From Pyricularia pennisetigena (Eukaryota > Ascomycota > Sordariomycetes > Magnaporthales > Pyriculariaceae): DNA of 64,000 bases. The notes under the pieces were generated by a model. It saw only the letters and a program-made list of their open reading frames with translations, was not told the origin of the DNA and ran no database searches. The translations under genes and the position numbers were made by a program. How positions within the stretch are numbered: the stretch's first letter is position 1; each line of letters begins with the position of its first letter. Below are positions 34,190-44,683 of this stretch, piece by piece. Location of the stretch: positions 870,730 through 934,729 of the forward strand of contig NC_043744.1 in the NCBI RefSeq assembly GCF_004337985.1, written 5' to 3'.

Positions 34190-34507
34190 ATGGCCGGATC
34201 CTGCGACACCCACGGCTCGTACTCGGGCAGCTGCTGCACGTTCTGCATCAAGGTCGACAAGCCCATCAAGAAGTCCTGCAGCACCAAGCATCGCCGCGAC
34301 GGCAGGGGCAGTGACACCTCGACCATGTCGCAGGACAAGTGGTGCCAAGTCCACCAGGTATCCTATTCTGGGACGTGCTGCACCTTCTGCATCGACGCCA
34401 GTGACCGCTTTGACGACCTGGGCCGGCTTGGCTCTGCTGACGGACTGATTTCTGCGGAGAAACAGGGTGACTGCGACGGCCTCCACCATCCCTCGATGAT
34501 GAACTAA
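34190..34507 (+). CDS. Small protein with duplicated CCxxC motif (105 aa)
   Basis: Starts MAGSCDTHGSYSGSCCTFCI; the motif recurs as WCQVHQVSYSGTCCTFCI about 50 residues later. Each unit is C-x2-H-x(5-6)-SG-x-CC-x2-C, which could hold one zinc ion, making a pair of tiny zinc sites. A basic linker (KHRRDGRGS) separates them, and the final 35 residues are acidic to neutral. There is no signal peptide. I recognise no family. The near-perfect duplication, GC-rich coding sequence and ATG after a leader support a real gene; a single exon is assumed. Confidence 0.65.
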   Translation: MAGSCDTHGSYSGSCCTFCIKVDKPIKKSCSTKHRRDGRGSDTSTMSQDKWCQVHQVSYSGTCCTFCIDASDRFDDLGRLGSADGLISAEKQGDCDGLHHPSMMN

Positions 34508-35270
34508 AGGGTCCAAATGAGGACCTCTTCAGCATCGGTGGATGCTGAGAAAATAAGGCGAGTGGCGCTGGCCTGAGATCCCAACGTAAGTATCCACCTG
34601 TCCTACACCTATATTGACACGCCGGGGCATGGAGAACACAACAAGGAGGGATTGGCGGCGATGAGAGCACGGGATCAAGTTGGTATAGACGATGCTCTTG
34701 TAGCAAATAGAGAAAGGGATATAGGAATCCAATGAAAAAGAATGAGAAGAAAAAGCAAAACGCCCAATAAGTGAAATGAGAACCCCTAAATGCGCCATGA
34801 AAGATTCGCCGCCAGTGGCAAGTGATGGAAAATAGATGGCCTCGAAAGCCTACAGTAAGGAAACTCCACATTGGCCTGAACCAACCATGGCAAAAGCTAA
34901 GAGTAATGAAAAGTATGCCAGTCGTCACATCATGTAAGAAAGGTAGCCAAAATCCAAAGAGACTCCGTGTACAAACGGAAGCGTATGAGCAAATATGCAA
35001 CAATTCTTATAGCCAATCACGACCCCCCACAGCCATGAGCTCTGGTGGGTTTGTGGTGACTGACATGGTCCCAACATGGTCCCAAGAGTGTGTTGAACGC
35101 ATTGTATATACGACTGAATGGAAAGAAATGGAAGCAGCAGAGGTTCTGAGGCCTCAGCCAGGTAGCAGGGCTACAATAAGTGTTTTTCATCAGAGTCTAT
35201 ACCTCCAGACCGTAGATGATACCCCAAAATTAAAAGTCTAGGATGAAAGCATGTAGTCTGACATTGCAAT
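34508..35270. other. Convergent intergenic region
   Basis: About 760 bases between the convergent CCxxC-protein and Whi5-like genes. Short frames on either strand show no protein-like features. Confidence 0.5.
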
Positions 35271-37183
35271 TCAAGACTTGACTATACCCACACCTGGTGC
35301 TCTCACAGGTATTTGTATCTCTTCCTCATCAGAATCGGACTCGTCTTCGGCCACGCATTGGTCAAGCATCTTGTCAATGTCTGCTTCTGTTAGTGTTGGC
35401 CGGCGTGGTTTAATTGTCGTGCCCAACCCTGCCGGTAGCGCTAGAGGTATCCTTGGTCGTTGGAACTCGGCGTGTTCGTTGCCGTTGACGTTGCCATTAG
35501 ACCTCGGCCCCCTCGGCGTTCCGCGGGATGTGTTTGAAGGTCCATCTATGTCCATATCGCTCAGTGTGCTCGACGAATGTTCAAATCCGACACGCTTTGT
35601 TGGCTGCGAATTCGGAGGTCTGCTAGATGGCAGGGTCCTCCGAGGCTGTCCACTAGGGAGCGCGGTACGTTGGTTTGGTGCAACTCCTCCGGTCCTACTT
35701 GATATGACGGGCTGAGACGATGAGCTAGGGAAGGAATGCTTCAGATTTGCAGAGTTTCCAGGGCTGCTCATAAAGAGTAGAGACTCAATTGCATCTTGCT
35801 CGCGGACGTTTTGGTGTGGCGAGAAAATTATGGGATCAACCATGGGTGTCCTTGATGTGGCTTGCCTCGGCGTACCGTGTGTGGAGGCAGTTTCAACGGG
35901 TGTCCGAGGGCTAGCGGAAACGTAACCATGTGATAGGAATGCGGGACTAAAAGTTGGGTTGGAGTTGCGACGGGGGTTGATGGACGACAATGATGGCTTG
36001 ATAGATACCGGAGGAGCAAGCGACGGCGCCGGTTTGAGCAACGGAGGAGACATGGCCGAGTTAGCAGCAGCGTTTTGGCCAGTAACATGGGTTCCGGGGT
36101 GGTAAGAATTCCGCCGATCGTGCTTTGAGGCTGTTAACCTCCCAGCCGGACGAGTAGGGCTACGGTTGTCTGCGCCATAGAGTCTAGGACTCGCCGAGGA
36201 CCCCTGTCTGCCAGGTAGAGTAGACGCAGTTGAGTTGGGGGACGCTGCACGGGAAGCCAGCGACTCCACCTCGTCTATGCTGTGTGATTCCCAACCATTG
36301 TTGACTTTGACCATGGCATAAGAAAGGCGTGCTTTGAGCTCATGTGAGAGCTACCAATATATATATGCGTTAGCAACCGGACCTCCATGATCAAAACGCT
36401 TCCGTGCAAATAAACCAAGCCAGTGGTGCTAACCTCTCCCATCCGACTGCCTGTCGAAGCCATGCTGACGGTGCTCGTGTTCCGCGAGTGCCCTATCCTT
36501 GGTGCACTGAAAACTGGAGGTGTATTTGAAGAATCCCGGCCAGACGTCGCCACGGCATCAGGGCCAATCCTCTTTCGTTTCAAGCCAGCGCTTACAGGAC
36601 TCAAGATCATTTCACCATCCGCCGGCAGCTTTTCCCTAGCAGCGGCTAATTGGGAAAGCTGGAGCAACTGGGAGTCCTGGCTGGAGTCCTGAGAGTTGCG
36701 ACCATCTCCATTTGCTACTCCGCTTGTGCTGCCGTCACTAGCGCTTGTCGGAGGTGTGAAGGCGTCCCCATTTGTTTCTGAGTCGGCTTTGGTGGGTGCA
36801 GCGGCAACATTGGTGTTTGACGGGTTTGGCTGAGCCCCGAGAGATGTAGAATTGGACTGGTCTTGCTGTTGTTGGGTTGCATGTGACTGACGAGCCTGTG
36901 AAGAGTGTGTTGGGCTCTGCTGTGTGTGATGAAGGTTGCGGGCCACGGGCTGAGTTGACCTGCCTCTCTCCGGCTCGTTCCAATCAAAGACCGACGATTG
37001 CGGACGGTTCTGTTGGTATTGCTGAAATTGTTGAGAATAATTGGAATGGGTTTCTGCATCGCTACCTCCTCGCAGCGAGGGCAGCGAAAAGATGGATTTG
37101 CGGGCCGTGTCGGAGGCGGCGGCAGGCGCGGGCCCAGGCGCGTCGGATTGGCCACGGTCGGCGGGCCTGGAGGCACCGTTCAT
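35271..37183 (-). CDS. Whi5/Nrm1-type G1/S transcription repressor, two exons
   Basis: Exons 37183-36434 and 36350-35271 give 609 residues. Most of the chain is disordered, rich in Ser/Pro/Gln/Asn, with many SP/TP sites suited to cyclin-dependent kinase control. The diagnostic piece spans the splice junction at about 249-271: GELSHELKARLSYAMVKVNN, matching the short conserved segment of the Whi5/Nrm1 family that binds SBF/MBF factors. The C-terminus is acidic (ADIDKMLDQ, ESDSDEEE). In yeasts these proteins repress G1/S transcription until phosphorylated. An ATG at 37183 is used because the upstream frame lacks conserved character and fits a 5' UTR. Confidence 0.72.
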
Positions 37184-38172
37184 GATTCTGGCCAACCGCG
37201 TCGACGGGAGAAACCGTCGCCAGGGGCAGGATGGAAAAGCCGAGGAAATGAGAGGTGGTCGGTCGGATCGGGTTGTTGCCGTCGTTGTTTGGGTGCAATT
37301 GAACTGCAGCCTACGCGGGCATGACTGACCGACTGGAGGGGGGCTCAGGCTTGGGGGTCTGGTCCTCGGCGGCGTAGCGTTGCTGCCGGTGGGTGCGGTG
37401 GCAGCCAGCAAATAGAAACGCGCTCGGGCATCAAATATCGCGCAACGCGACTGTTGATTGGAGATTCGGTCCGCAAGAAACCGAGAACAATAGACTTGAT
37501 GAACAAAAGAGCCAGCGAGCAAGCCAAGAGCAAAGCGTTAATCTTCTTTTGTCTGGCCTCACCAAATTGGGTTGGAATTTGATTGCGTGGATTTTAGCCG
37601 TGGCCGAGTCGAATTGACTGATTGACTGACGCGGTCGCGACGCAACACTAAACCCCTTACCCTGTGCACGCCTACACTGCACGCTGCACGAGGCCACCCC
37701 GCAGCGGGTTTGGGGTTTGAGGATGGCTTACCTCACGAAATCACGTGTTCCGGCTCGTGATTGCGTAAGCGTCTGCGGTCGACAGTTCCACGTGGCAGTT
37801 GGTTGTGTGCCACCCCCAGTGTTTTTATTCACCCTGACGAAACAGTGCCTTCCTCTTTCAAATCGTCACGATACTATGCCAAAACAAAATCAATCTGTCA
37901 AAAGGGTATCATATCTAGCCAATAATCAACTCAACACTAAGCAATGGCCCAACAAATGAGAGAGAGAAAAAGATGGCACGAAAATGGCATGAAAATGGTA
38001 ACAATATCGTATGGCAAAAAAAGCGAAGAGATGCACCACAACATTGATAGCGTGCCATCCAGCCTCCTTTTGTTTCCCATCAACGGTATATGCCCGAGCT
38101 TGCCAGGCTAGTTTCTGCTTACTCTAAACTAAAATGCACTTGCACTAGACATACGTTCATGAAACATTCCTG
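37184..38172. other. Upstream region of the Whi5-like gene
   Basis: About 990 bases between two same-strand genes. It is C/T-rich on the coding strand near the gene and AT-rich further out. No gene is seen. Confidence 0.5.
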
Positions 38173-38943
38173 CTAATTCTGCCGGTGCGCTTCTCCCTTG
38201 TGTCGACGATTGGGTACGTGGAGGCCGCCATTAATATACGCCGCCGCGCCCAAGGCGATTGCCATCATGATGGACGCCAACAATAAGCCGCATATTATGG
38301 CTCTCAGCGATACCCAGGTGTTTTCTTCAATCAGCTGCTGCCGGTAGGCACGCTCCTGTCTCCGACGGTTCAACAACCGCCGCTGGGTCAGGGTCAATGG
38401 GGTGCGCTCCTCCGCTTCGCTGCCGCTATCATCTGAATCTCCGCAGGTCATGAATTTCCAGAGACGAGAAGTCGCGCTCCTGTCGCCAGTCGCCCCGCGC
38501 CGGTCTTGGCGATCAGATTCGCCTGCCTGTGTCAGGCGAAAGGTCCCGTGATTTGTCTGCCATTCGTCGTCCCAGTACGGTAAGAAGTCGCGACCGTCCC
38601 ACGACTGGCCCGAAGAAGTTATTTCAGGGCTGTGCTGAGCGTTGGACGCCGTCGTAGAGGCGTCTTCCATGTATGCCTCGACCCCCTGCGGGAAATTTTC
38701 TCGTTCGGTAGACGGAGTCGCGTCTCCTGATGATGAGAAACTAGATTCGGAGCTCTCATCATCGGAGCTGCAGAAGGAGCTGGAGCTGGAGCTGGAGCTA
38801 GCCTCGAGGATCGCGCTTAGCAGAGACATAGAGATGCCGCTGCGCCTGCGAGCCGGCATTTTTGGCCGGCCGGGTGCAATACCTATTTCGGCTGGCGTCG
38901 AACTAGGCCTTCTGGTCGCCTCGTCTGGGTAGTTGGGCTCCAT
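38173..38943 (-). CDS. Uncharacterised Ser-rich protein with one C-terminal membrane segment
   Basis: 256 residues from ATG 38943; the frame extends to a GTG at 38967, which I reject. Residues 40-75 are a Ser/acidic low-complexity region with a Ser8 run. A basic stretch (RRLLNRRRQERAYRQQ) precedes a single hydrophobic helix at about 213-236 (LRAIICGLLLASIMMAIALG), followed by a short basic tail. This looks like a C-terminally anchored membrane protein with a long cytosolic N-terminus. I recognise no family. Confidence 0.65.
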   Translation of the reverse strand: MEPNYPDEATRRPSSTPAEIGIAPGRPKMPARRRSGISMSLLSAILEASSSSSSSSFCSSDDESSESSFSSSGDATPSTERENFPQGVEAYMEDASTTASNAQHSPEITSSGQSWDGRDFLPYWDDEWQTNHGTFRLTQAGESDRQDRRGATGDRSATSRLWKFMTCGDSDDSGSEAEERTPLTLTQRRLLNRRRQERAYRQQLIEENTWVSLRAIICGLLLASIMMAIALGAAAYINGGLHVPNRRHKGEAHRQN

Positions 38944-40429
38944 CACGACTAAATTGACATGTGCCACACGTTGCCAAAGTGCGGGCTTCTCACGCTCATG
39001 AGCCGGTGTACTCTGCTTTTAATTTTATTTTATTGTTGAAATTTTAAGTAAGAATAGCTTCTTGGGGTCTGTTGTGTCTTAAGGGTCACACAGTCATAGA
39101 GAGTCAAATTTGCATGTACAACCACCCTTGATATGGTCGCTCCTTATATCCTTGGATATGACACAGTCCGGGATATTGTTGCCAGTCTTTCTTTTCTGTA
39201 ACTGCGACACGGACCGCAGTCTCCTGAAGCACAGCATCTGCGTATTTCCTAACATGGAAATACTCATTCTCGCATGCTCACATAACCACGGTCCACAGTA
39301 ACGGGGTCACACAAGTTTCGGAACTCAATCTTGTCTTGTCGACAACATTTTGTCGGAGTCCTCTGGCTCAGTTCATGGATCATCGGGCTCTCTGCTTTTG
39401 AATCCAAAGATCTAGACTACTAGACGGAAACCCGTCGTCCAGCAGACCAGACGAGTAGACTGACACATTAGCCAAGCACTTCCAAGCGGCCGACTCATAC
39501 GTTGAGTCCACACGTCTCATTGTTACTCAGAGCAAGCAAGGCAGTCACGTCTTAGCTAGGCGTTTCCATCTTCCAAAGAATGTCGCTAAATTCGGAAGGA
39601 AAAAAGCCCGTGCTTCAGTGTCTTCATCGCCGTCGAGACGCCCTCAACCTCCAACATGAGTGACAAATTCTGAACCATCAATGACTGGAGCAAACGAAGA
39701 TTCACAGAGCTTGTGAGGCAATGTGTGACTGCACTGTGCTCCCTCACCAGAGCCATGTTTCGCCACCAACTGAATAGGTTCAATCGCCGCAGAGTCGCGA
39801 TCTGGGGCCCACAGGCTCAAGCTATGTATGGTATGTTACCGCTGACAGTCAAATTCCCATCCCAGTTTAACAGTCCTGACAAAGTTACTGCTGTAAAAAA
39901 GCTGCTGCCCTGACGCTGTTGTTTACCGCCAAATCATGGATGGGACACTACATGAGAGGTCCGTGTGCTTGTTTACAAGGACATGTATCCAAAGAAACAA
40001 GAAAAAAAATAGAAGCAGGGCTTTTATTTCTAGGTATTCGTCAGCGTCTGCCACCTGTGATGATGGGACGAAAAGTAAAAAGCAACCTTCTAGGCCAATC
40101 AAAGGTGCCAAAATTTCCTTAAACAACTTGCAAGTTGGCTTTAAAGTTCCGATCAATCACGAGATGGTTTAAGAGAGAAAGTCGTCCTTAAATAGTACAT
40201 GCTGTTCGTCTCTTTGCCTTGTTCATCTGCGCATTTCACCCAAGCTTAAATGTGAGTCTATCCGACTCAAGTCCACATGAACCCGTTTTATCCAGTGCAT
40301 ATTAATATAGCTGATCACGGCTCCCAAGGTGCGACTGGAAACGAATTCTGGAAATTTGGTTGCTACGAAAGTTTGAGTACGCATTCTTCTGCATCCTTCT
40401 GAATCGTTCAACAGAAGCAGTTAACAGGC
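38944..40429. other. Intergenic region, 1.5 kb without a gene
   Basis: No supported gene. Short frames have no domain or signal peptide. It should contain the promoter of the gene at 38943 and the 3' UTR of the aldo/keto reductase. Confidence 0.5.
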
Positions 40430-41646
40430 TCAAGAGTGTCCCGAGATGTTCTTGGCCGTGTATAGCTCCTCCAGATACTTGGTCTCCTCCTCTGTGAGCA
40501 CCTTGCCCCTGGCTCCAATCGCCTCGTCCATCCGCTCGACGCTGCTGAACCCGATGATGGGACTGGCGACCTTGGCGTTGATCCAGGCCAGCGCCACCTG
40601 GCTCATTTTCCAGCCGCGCTTTTCGGCCGTCTCCATGACGCGCTTTATGATGGTCAGGTCCGGCTCGACCGTGCCCGTGTGGTTCTGTTCCTGATCCTTC
40701 TCCATCTTGCTTCGCTCCGTGGACCCGTACTCGGACGGCGGCCGGGCCAGGTGCCCGCGGCAGAGCGGAGCCCAGGGGATAAGCCCGACGCCTGTGTCGT
40801 CGCAGAAGCGATTCATCTCGCGCTCCTCCTCGCGGTAGAGGAGATTGTAGTGGTTCTGCATGCTCACAAACTTGGCCCAGCCGTTGCGCTCGGCGCAGAA
40901 CTGCATCCGAGCGAATTGCGTTGCCCTATTTCGTTACGTTAGGGGCTTCTTTCGTACCAAGGAGTGAAGAAGGAGAAACGTCATCTGTTTGACTTACCAC
41001 ATTGAGCTGGCGCCGATATACCGCACTTTGCCCGACTCGACCAGATCATTAAGCGCCTTCATCGTCTCCTCGATGGGCGTCTTTGGGTCCCAGCGGTGAA
41101 TCTGCAGCAGGTCAATGTAGTCCGTGTCGAGGCGGCGCAGCGAGGCCTCGACCTGGTTGAAGATGGCCGCCCTGGACAGCCCGTACTGGTTCACATAGTC
41201 CTTGGACAGGGCGATCGCATCAGGGACGAAGAAAGGCCTGACTTCTGGCTGCTCGCCGACGGCCCAGCGACACTTTGTCATGATGACAACCTTCTCTCGC
41301 GGGATGTTGTACTTCTTGAGCGCCTTGCCGACAATCTCCTCAGAGACTCCATTGGAGTAGACGTTCGCGGTGTCCCAGGTGTTGAGACCGCGGTCATAGG
41401 CCGCTTTCAGGAGCGGGAGTGCCTATGAGGTATGTTAGCCATGCTGGCAAAATGCTAGATCGCCTGGAGATAGTATAGTAGACCAACCTCATCTTCGCCA
41501 ATGCACCAAGGAAGGGTTCGCTTGTCCCCAAAGGACATGCATCCAAAAATGGGTACTGAGATTGTAAGGCCGCTTTTTCCGAGTGTGCGATATTCACACT
41601 TGGAGTTGTCTACGGACTCCTGGAGGGCTTTGGGAATTGACGACAT
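40430..41646 (-). CDS. Aldo/keto reductase, three exons
   Basis: Exons 41646-41488, 41422-40998 and 40925-40430 give 359 residues. The (beta/alpha)8 AKR fold is recognisable by the catalytic tetrad Asp70, Tyr75, Lys103 and His162 in [17 protein letters not shown] and LLQIHRWD, then [30 protein letters not shown] and the cofactor-binding [15 protein letters not shown]. It should reduce carbonyl substrates with NADPH in the cytosol. It resembles fungal versiconal-hemiacetal-acetate-reductase-like members, but no biosynthetic cluster surrounds it, so a general detoxification role is as likely. Confidence 0.92.
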
Positions 41647-42296
41647 TTTATCTGTGGTATCTTGCAAAGTAATTAAAGTAACTCTTCTTGTTCTCAATGT
41701 AAAGCCAACTGTTCGGCGTCACAAAAACTAACACCTTGAGAGTTCGAAGCTAGGCAGTAAATGAGGCAAACGTAGAAAGCCTGTAGATATTAGGTATGTA
41801 GGTAACGACAAGCAGTAGTGCAGCCATGCGGGGTAATGGGATCATTGTACAGCCGGAAGCAAGATTACAAAGTCGTTTGCATCATCATCGCGGGGTCGGG
41901 TTAAGCGAAAACACAAAGTCTAATGGTTGAAGTGTTGTACAATGCAATTTGCTTGCCGCGGCTGGGAACACGGCCCGTATTGAGACTAAAACTTGTTGTT
42001 AGGTGATGGGTATACCATCGATGCTCTCAAGCACGGTATATAGTAGGGAAATACTGTACGCAGCCACCCTCACCCAAGTGTTGATCGGGAATCTCTGTAT
42101 GTATTGCAGTCTCCCCGCATATCTAAACTTGCTTGCATCAACTGCTGGGTATGATCGTGTCAATGCTGCCGCGGCTGACCCTGATAGAACCTGGCGTATC
42201 CGCACAGTCATAGCAGATCAGAGAAGAGATGTTGTTGGTGGATTGTATGTTCAGCATCACGACTGTCGCCTGTGATGGACTACAGGAGCCATTTGA
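41647..42296. other. Intergenic region between AKR and Rqt4-like genes
   Basis: 650 bases of AT-rich DNA between two minus-strand genes. No gene or clear regulatory site is seen. Confidence 0.5.
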
Positions 42297-43952
42297 CTAT
42301 CCGCAGTTTGGCTCATCCCTGGCTGAAGCGGCGACCGTCGAGCCACCATGCATCCCTCCATCCAAAATTACATTCTCGTTGTCGTCAAGGTCATCCTGAA
42401 CCCTTCTCCATCGGGTCTTTCTGTCTTTTCTTCCCTCCAGTTCCGCCCCCTTGCCTTTGAGATCATAGACTGGCTTGATCAGACCCTGCAGCAGAGGATT
42501 CTTACTGAAGGCTCCTCCCCCTGAGACCCTATTGCCGTCCGACTCTCCCAACGCCGAGAAATCCTGGACCGCAGAGGCGTCTTCTGCAGGATCTGGACTT
42601 GGTGGTCTCTCTGCAGCAACCATCTTCTTGACGATTTTGCCGCCTACCAAATCTATACTGAGAACCTGCTTGCGTTTCTCATAGTCGGGCCGTGCGTTCC
42701 ATTCCATCTCACGCATCAGCTTCTGCTGTCTCTTGAGCTCCCTGGCTCGATCTTCAGGACTTGCCCACATGCTACCCGTCATTGAAACATCAAAATCGCT
42801 GGCCTCGTCACGAACCGTGGTCCGTCGCGCGTTTTGAGCCTGGAAGTTTAGTAGCTTATCGCGATGCTCCCTCGCTTTTGCTTCGGCGGCTGATATTGCC
42901 GCCGACGGATCCTCTCCTGGCCGCGGGCCAAACGCCTCTCTGGGTTTTGAGAATGGCCTTGGAGTGGTCGATACCTCGGCTTTTTTGTTGGCCGCCCGAT
43001 TTGCGGCCTGCTTCTCCTTGCCCAGCTCATCTCTCAGCTCCCTGATCATGGCCTGAACCTCACCCGACGACAGCAACGGCGCACCGCAGAACGTGCAAGG
43101 TCCAAGCCCCTCCTTCAAGCAAATGACTTTCCCGCAGCTGAGGCAGTTTGGCGCCGCGCCCTGAAGCGGATGCCTCGTGGCGACGCAGTTGCATCGTCGG
43201 GCTTCAATATCCTCGCTGGTACTGCTGCCTGACTTGGTAGGATTGGTGCTGATCTCGAGCGCACGTATCGCAGCATCAAGGTCGGCGACGGCCGTTGACG
43301 CGCCATGCATAGGCGTCCCACCTGCTATAGATACCTTGGTAGCATTTCCTGCCTTGGGAGCCGGCCCGGGCGTCGACGACCGGCTGCCTGGTGTCGATCT
43401 TGCCTTTTGCTGCTTCGGGACTGGAAGCAAATCGGATATGAGCGACCCCGCAGCAGACGGTGGTGGCTTTGGCGGTGGGGGAGTTGCAGATTTTACTGGG
43501 GGCTGCCTCGCGGGTCCAGGTCTCGGGGCAGGGCTAGCAGTGCCGGATGAGGACCGAGTCGAGATGTAATCGTCCTCAACGTTCTTCTTGCTGTATGTAG
43601 TGCCGGGAGTGGGCCCAAGATTGATGACCTGTCGCGGAGCTGGGGTGTGTAGCGCGCGCTGCTTCTTCTGCTTTGTTGTGCGCTGGGGCTTGGGAACGGC
43701 GTCGATTCCACCAGCACTTGCGTAGCTTTGCGATTGGGACGCGGTCGACGATGAAAATGCCGCTGGGGCTTTGGGGTCCTTGCGGCGCGAGTTGAAGCTG
43801 GAGATGAACTCAATCGCTTGTGGCGAGTCCCCTAGTAGATTTTTGAAGTGTTCTGCTGCTGCCGGTTTGGAGAGCGTTTGGGCGTAGTCAAGGACTTGCT
43901 GTAGGTCCGAGTCCGGTAGGTCAATCAGTCGCGACAGCTGTATCAGCGACAT
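42297..43952 (-). CDS. ASC-1/TRIP4 (Rqt4)-type zinc-finger protein
   Basis: 551 residues from ATG 43952; the frame upstream opens at a GTG and is rejected. The N-terminus (MSLIQLSRLIDLPDSDLQQV) resembles a CUE-like helical bundle. After a Pro/Ser-rich linker comes a C2HC5-type zinc finger with Cys254, Cys256, His261, Cys270, Cys273, Cys278, Cys286 and Cys289. The C-terminal third is charged and helical (AKAREHRDKLLNFQ, RELKRQQKLMREMEW). In yeast, Rqt4 belongs to the ribosome-quality-control trigger complex that splits stalled ribosomes; the human homologue is TRIP4. It shares a divergent promoter with the P5A ATPase gene. Confidence 0.85.
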   Translation of the reverse strand: MSLIQLSRLIDLPDSDLQQVLDYAQTLSKPAAAEHFKNLLGDSPQAIEFISSFNSRRKDPKAPAAFSSSTASQSQSYASAGGIDAVPKPQRTTKQKKQRALHTPAPRQVINLGPTPGTTYSKKNVEDDYISTRSSSGTASPAPRPGPARQPPVKSATPPPPKPPPSAAGSLISDLLPVPKQQKARSTPGSRSSTPGPAPKAGNATKVSIAGGTPMHGASTAVADLDAAIRALEISTNPTKSGSSTSEDIEARRCNCVATRHPLQGAAPNCLSCGKVICLKEGLGPCTFCGAPLLSSGEVQAMIRELRDELGKEKQAANRAANKKAEVSTTPRPFSKPREAFGPRPGEDPSAAISAAEAKAREHRDKLLNFQAQNARRTTVRDEASDFDVSMTGSMWASPEDRARELKRQQKLMREMEWNARPDYEKRKQVLSIDLVGGKIVKKMVAAERPPSPDPAEDASAVQDFSALGESDGNRVSGGGAFSKNPLLQGLIKPVYDLKGKGAELEGRKDRKTRWRRVQDDLDDNENVILDGGMHGGSTVAASARDEPNCG

Positions 43953-44683
43953 GGTACCGATAACTGGAACAGTAACAGCTGGGGGTGAGGTGCGGTCTGC
44001 CTTGACTAAATCAATACGGGCGCAGTTGAGATAGCTGACGTTGAAAGATGCTAGGGGGGCTTCCACAGTGGGCGGCTGTCATTAACCCCACACTCAAGGT
44101 TTCCTTTGTTGACTCGAATTTGAACCGCGAGACATTGAAGAGGCAACGATGACGTCCTACCCTGTATCAGATTCCTGGCAAGCTTAGCAGTATGGTATTG
44201 TCATGGAACGAGTGCAAAAATTCAACAAGCTCATCAAGTTACAAGTCATTTAAATATCCGAACTGAACGACATCACATTGTATCATTATGATCACCTTAG
44301 GCTCCTCGGAGCAGTTTGCGGAATGATTAAAATCAGCCGCTGACACACTACGTCTCAACCAGGATACCGCTACCCCGGCTCCGCAGAGCCGGAACATTCG
44401 GGCTGCCAGCCACTATGGACCCGCCTAGACCCGCTTTGTCCGCGTCACAGTCAAAATTTCAACGTTTGTAGAGTACAGATCGCAAGCGCACTCAAAGCCG
44501 CCACCTTGCAACGCCAAATCTCCAGTCGGTCAACATATGCTCATCACGGCCGTCACCAATCGCCCCGCGCCTCTTCACATTAATCAACGGCGTACTGGGC
44601 GCAAACCTTCTTACTGACATTTGAAATACACACCCACACGCCGAAACCTCATAGAAGCCCACGATTCGGCAGAGCCCGCCATC
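43953..44683. promoter_or_regulatory. Bidirectional promoter region, Rqt4-like / P5A ATPase
   Basis: 731 bases separate two divergent start codons, so both promoters and leaders lie here. No TATA box is obvious. Confidence 0.5.

Noticed and set aside
38944..38967. Extension of the Ser-rich membrane protein to 38967
   Set aside because: The codon at 38967 is GTG, not a normal nuclear start; the ATG at 38943 is used.
28621..41646. A secondary-metabolite cluster built from the MDR reductase and aldo/keto reductase
   Set aside because: They lie 10 kb apart with unrelated housekeeping genes between, and there is no synthase, P450 or cluster regulator.
43953..44066. Extension of the Rqt4-like protein to 44066
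   Set aside because: Opens at GTG and adds no conserved sequence; MSLIQ at 43952 matches the family N-terminus.
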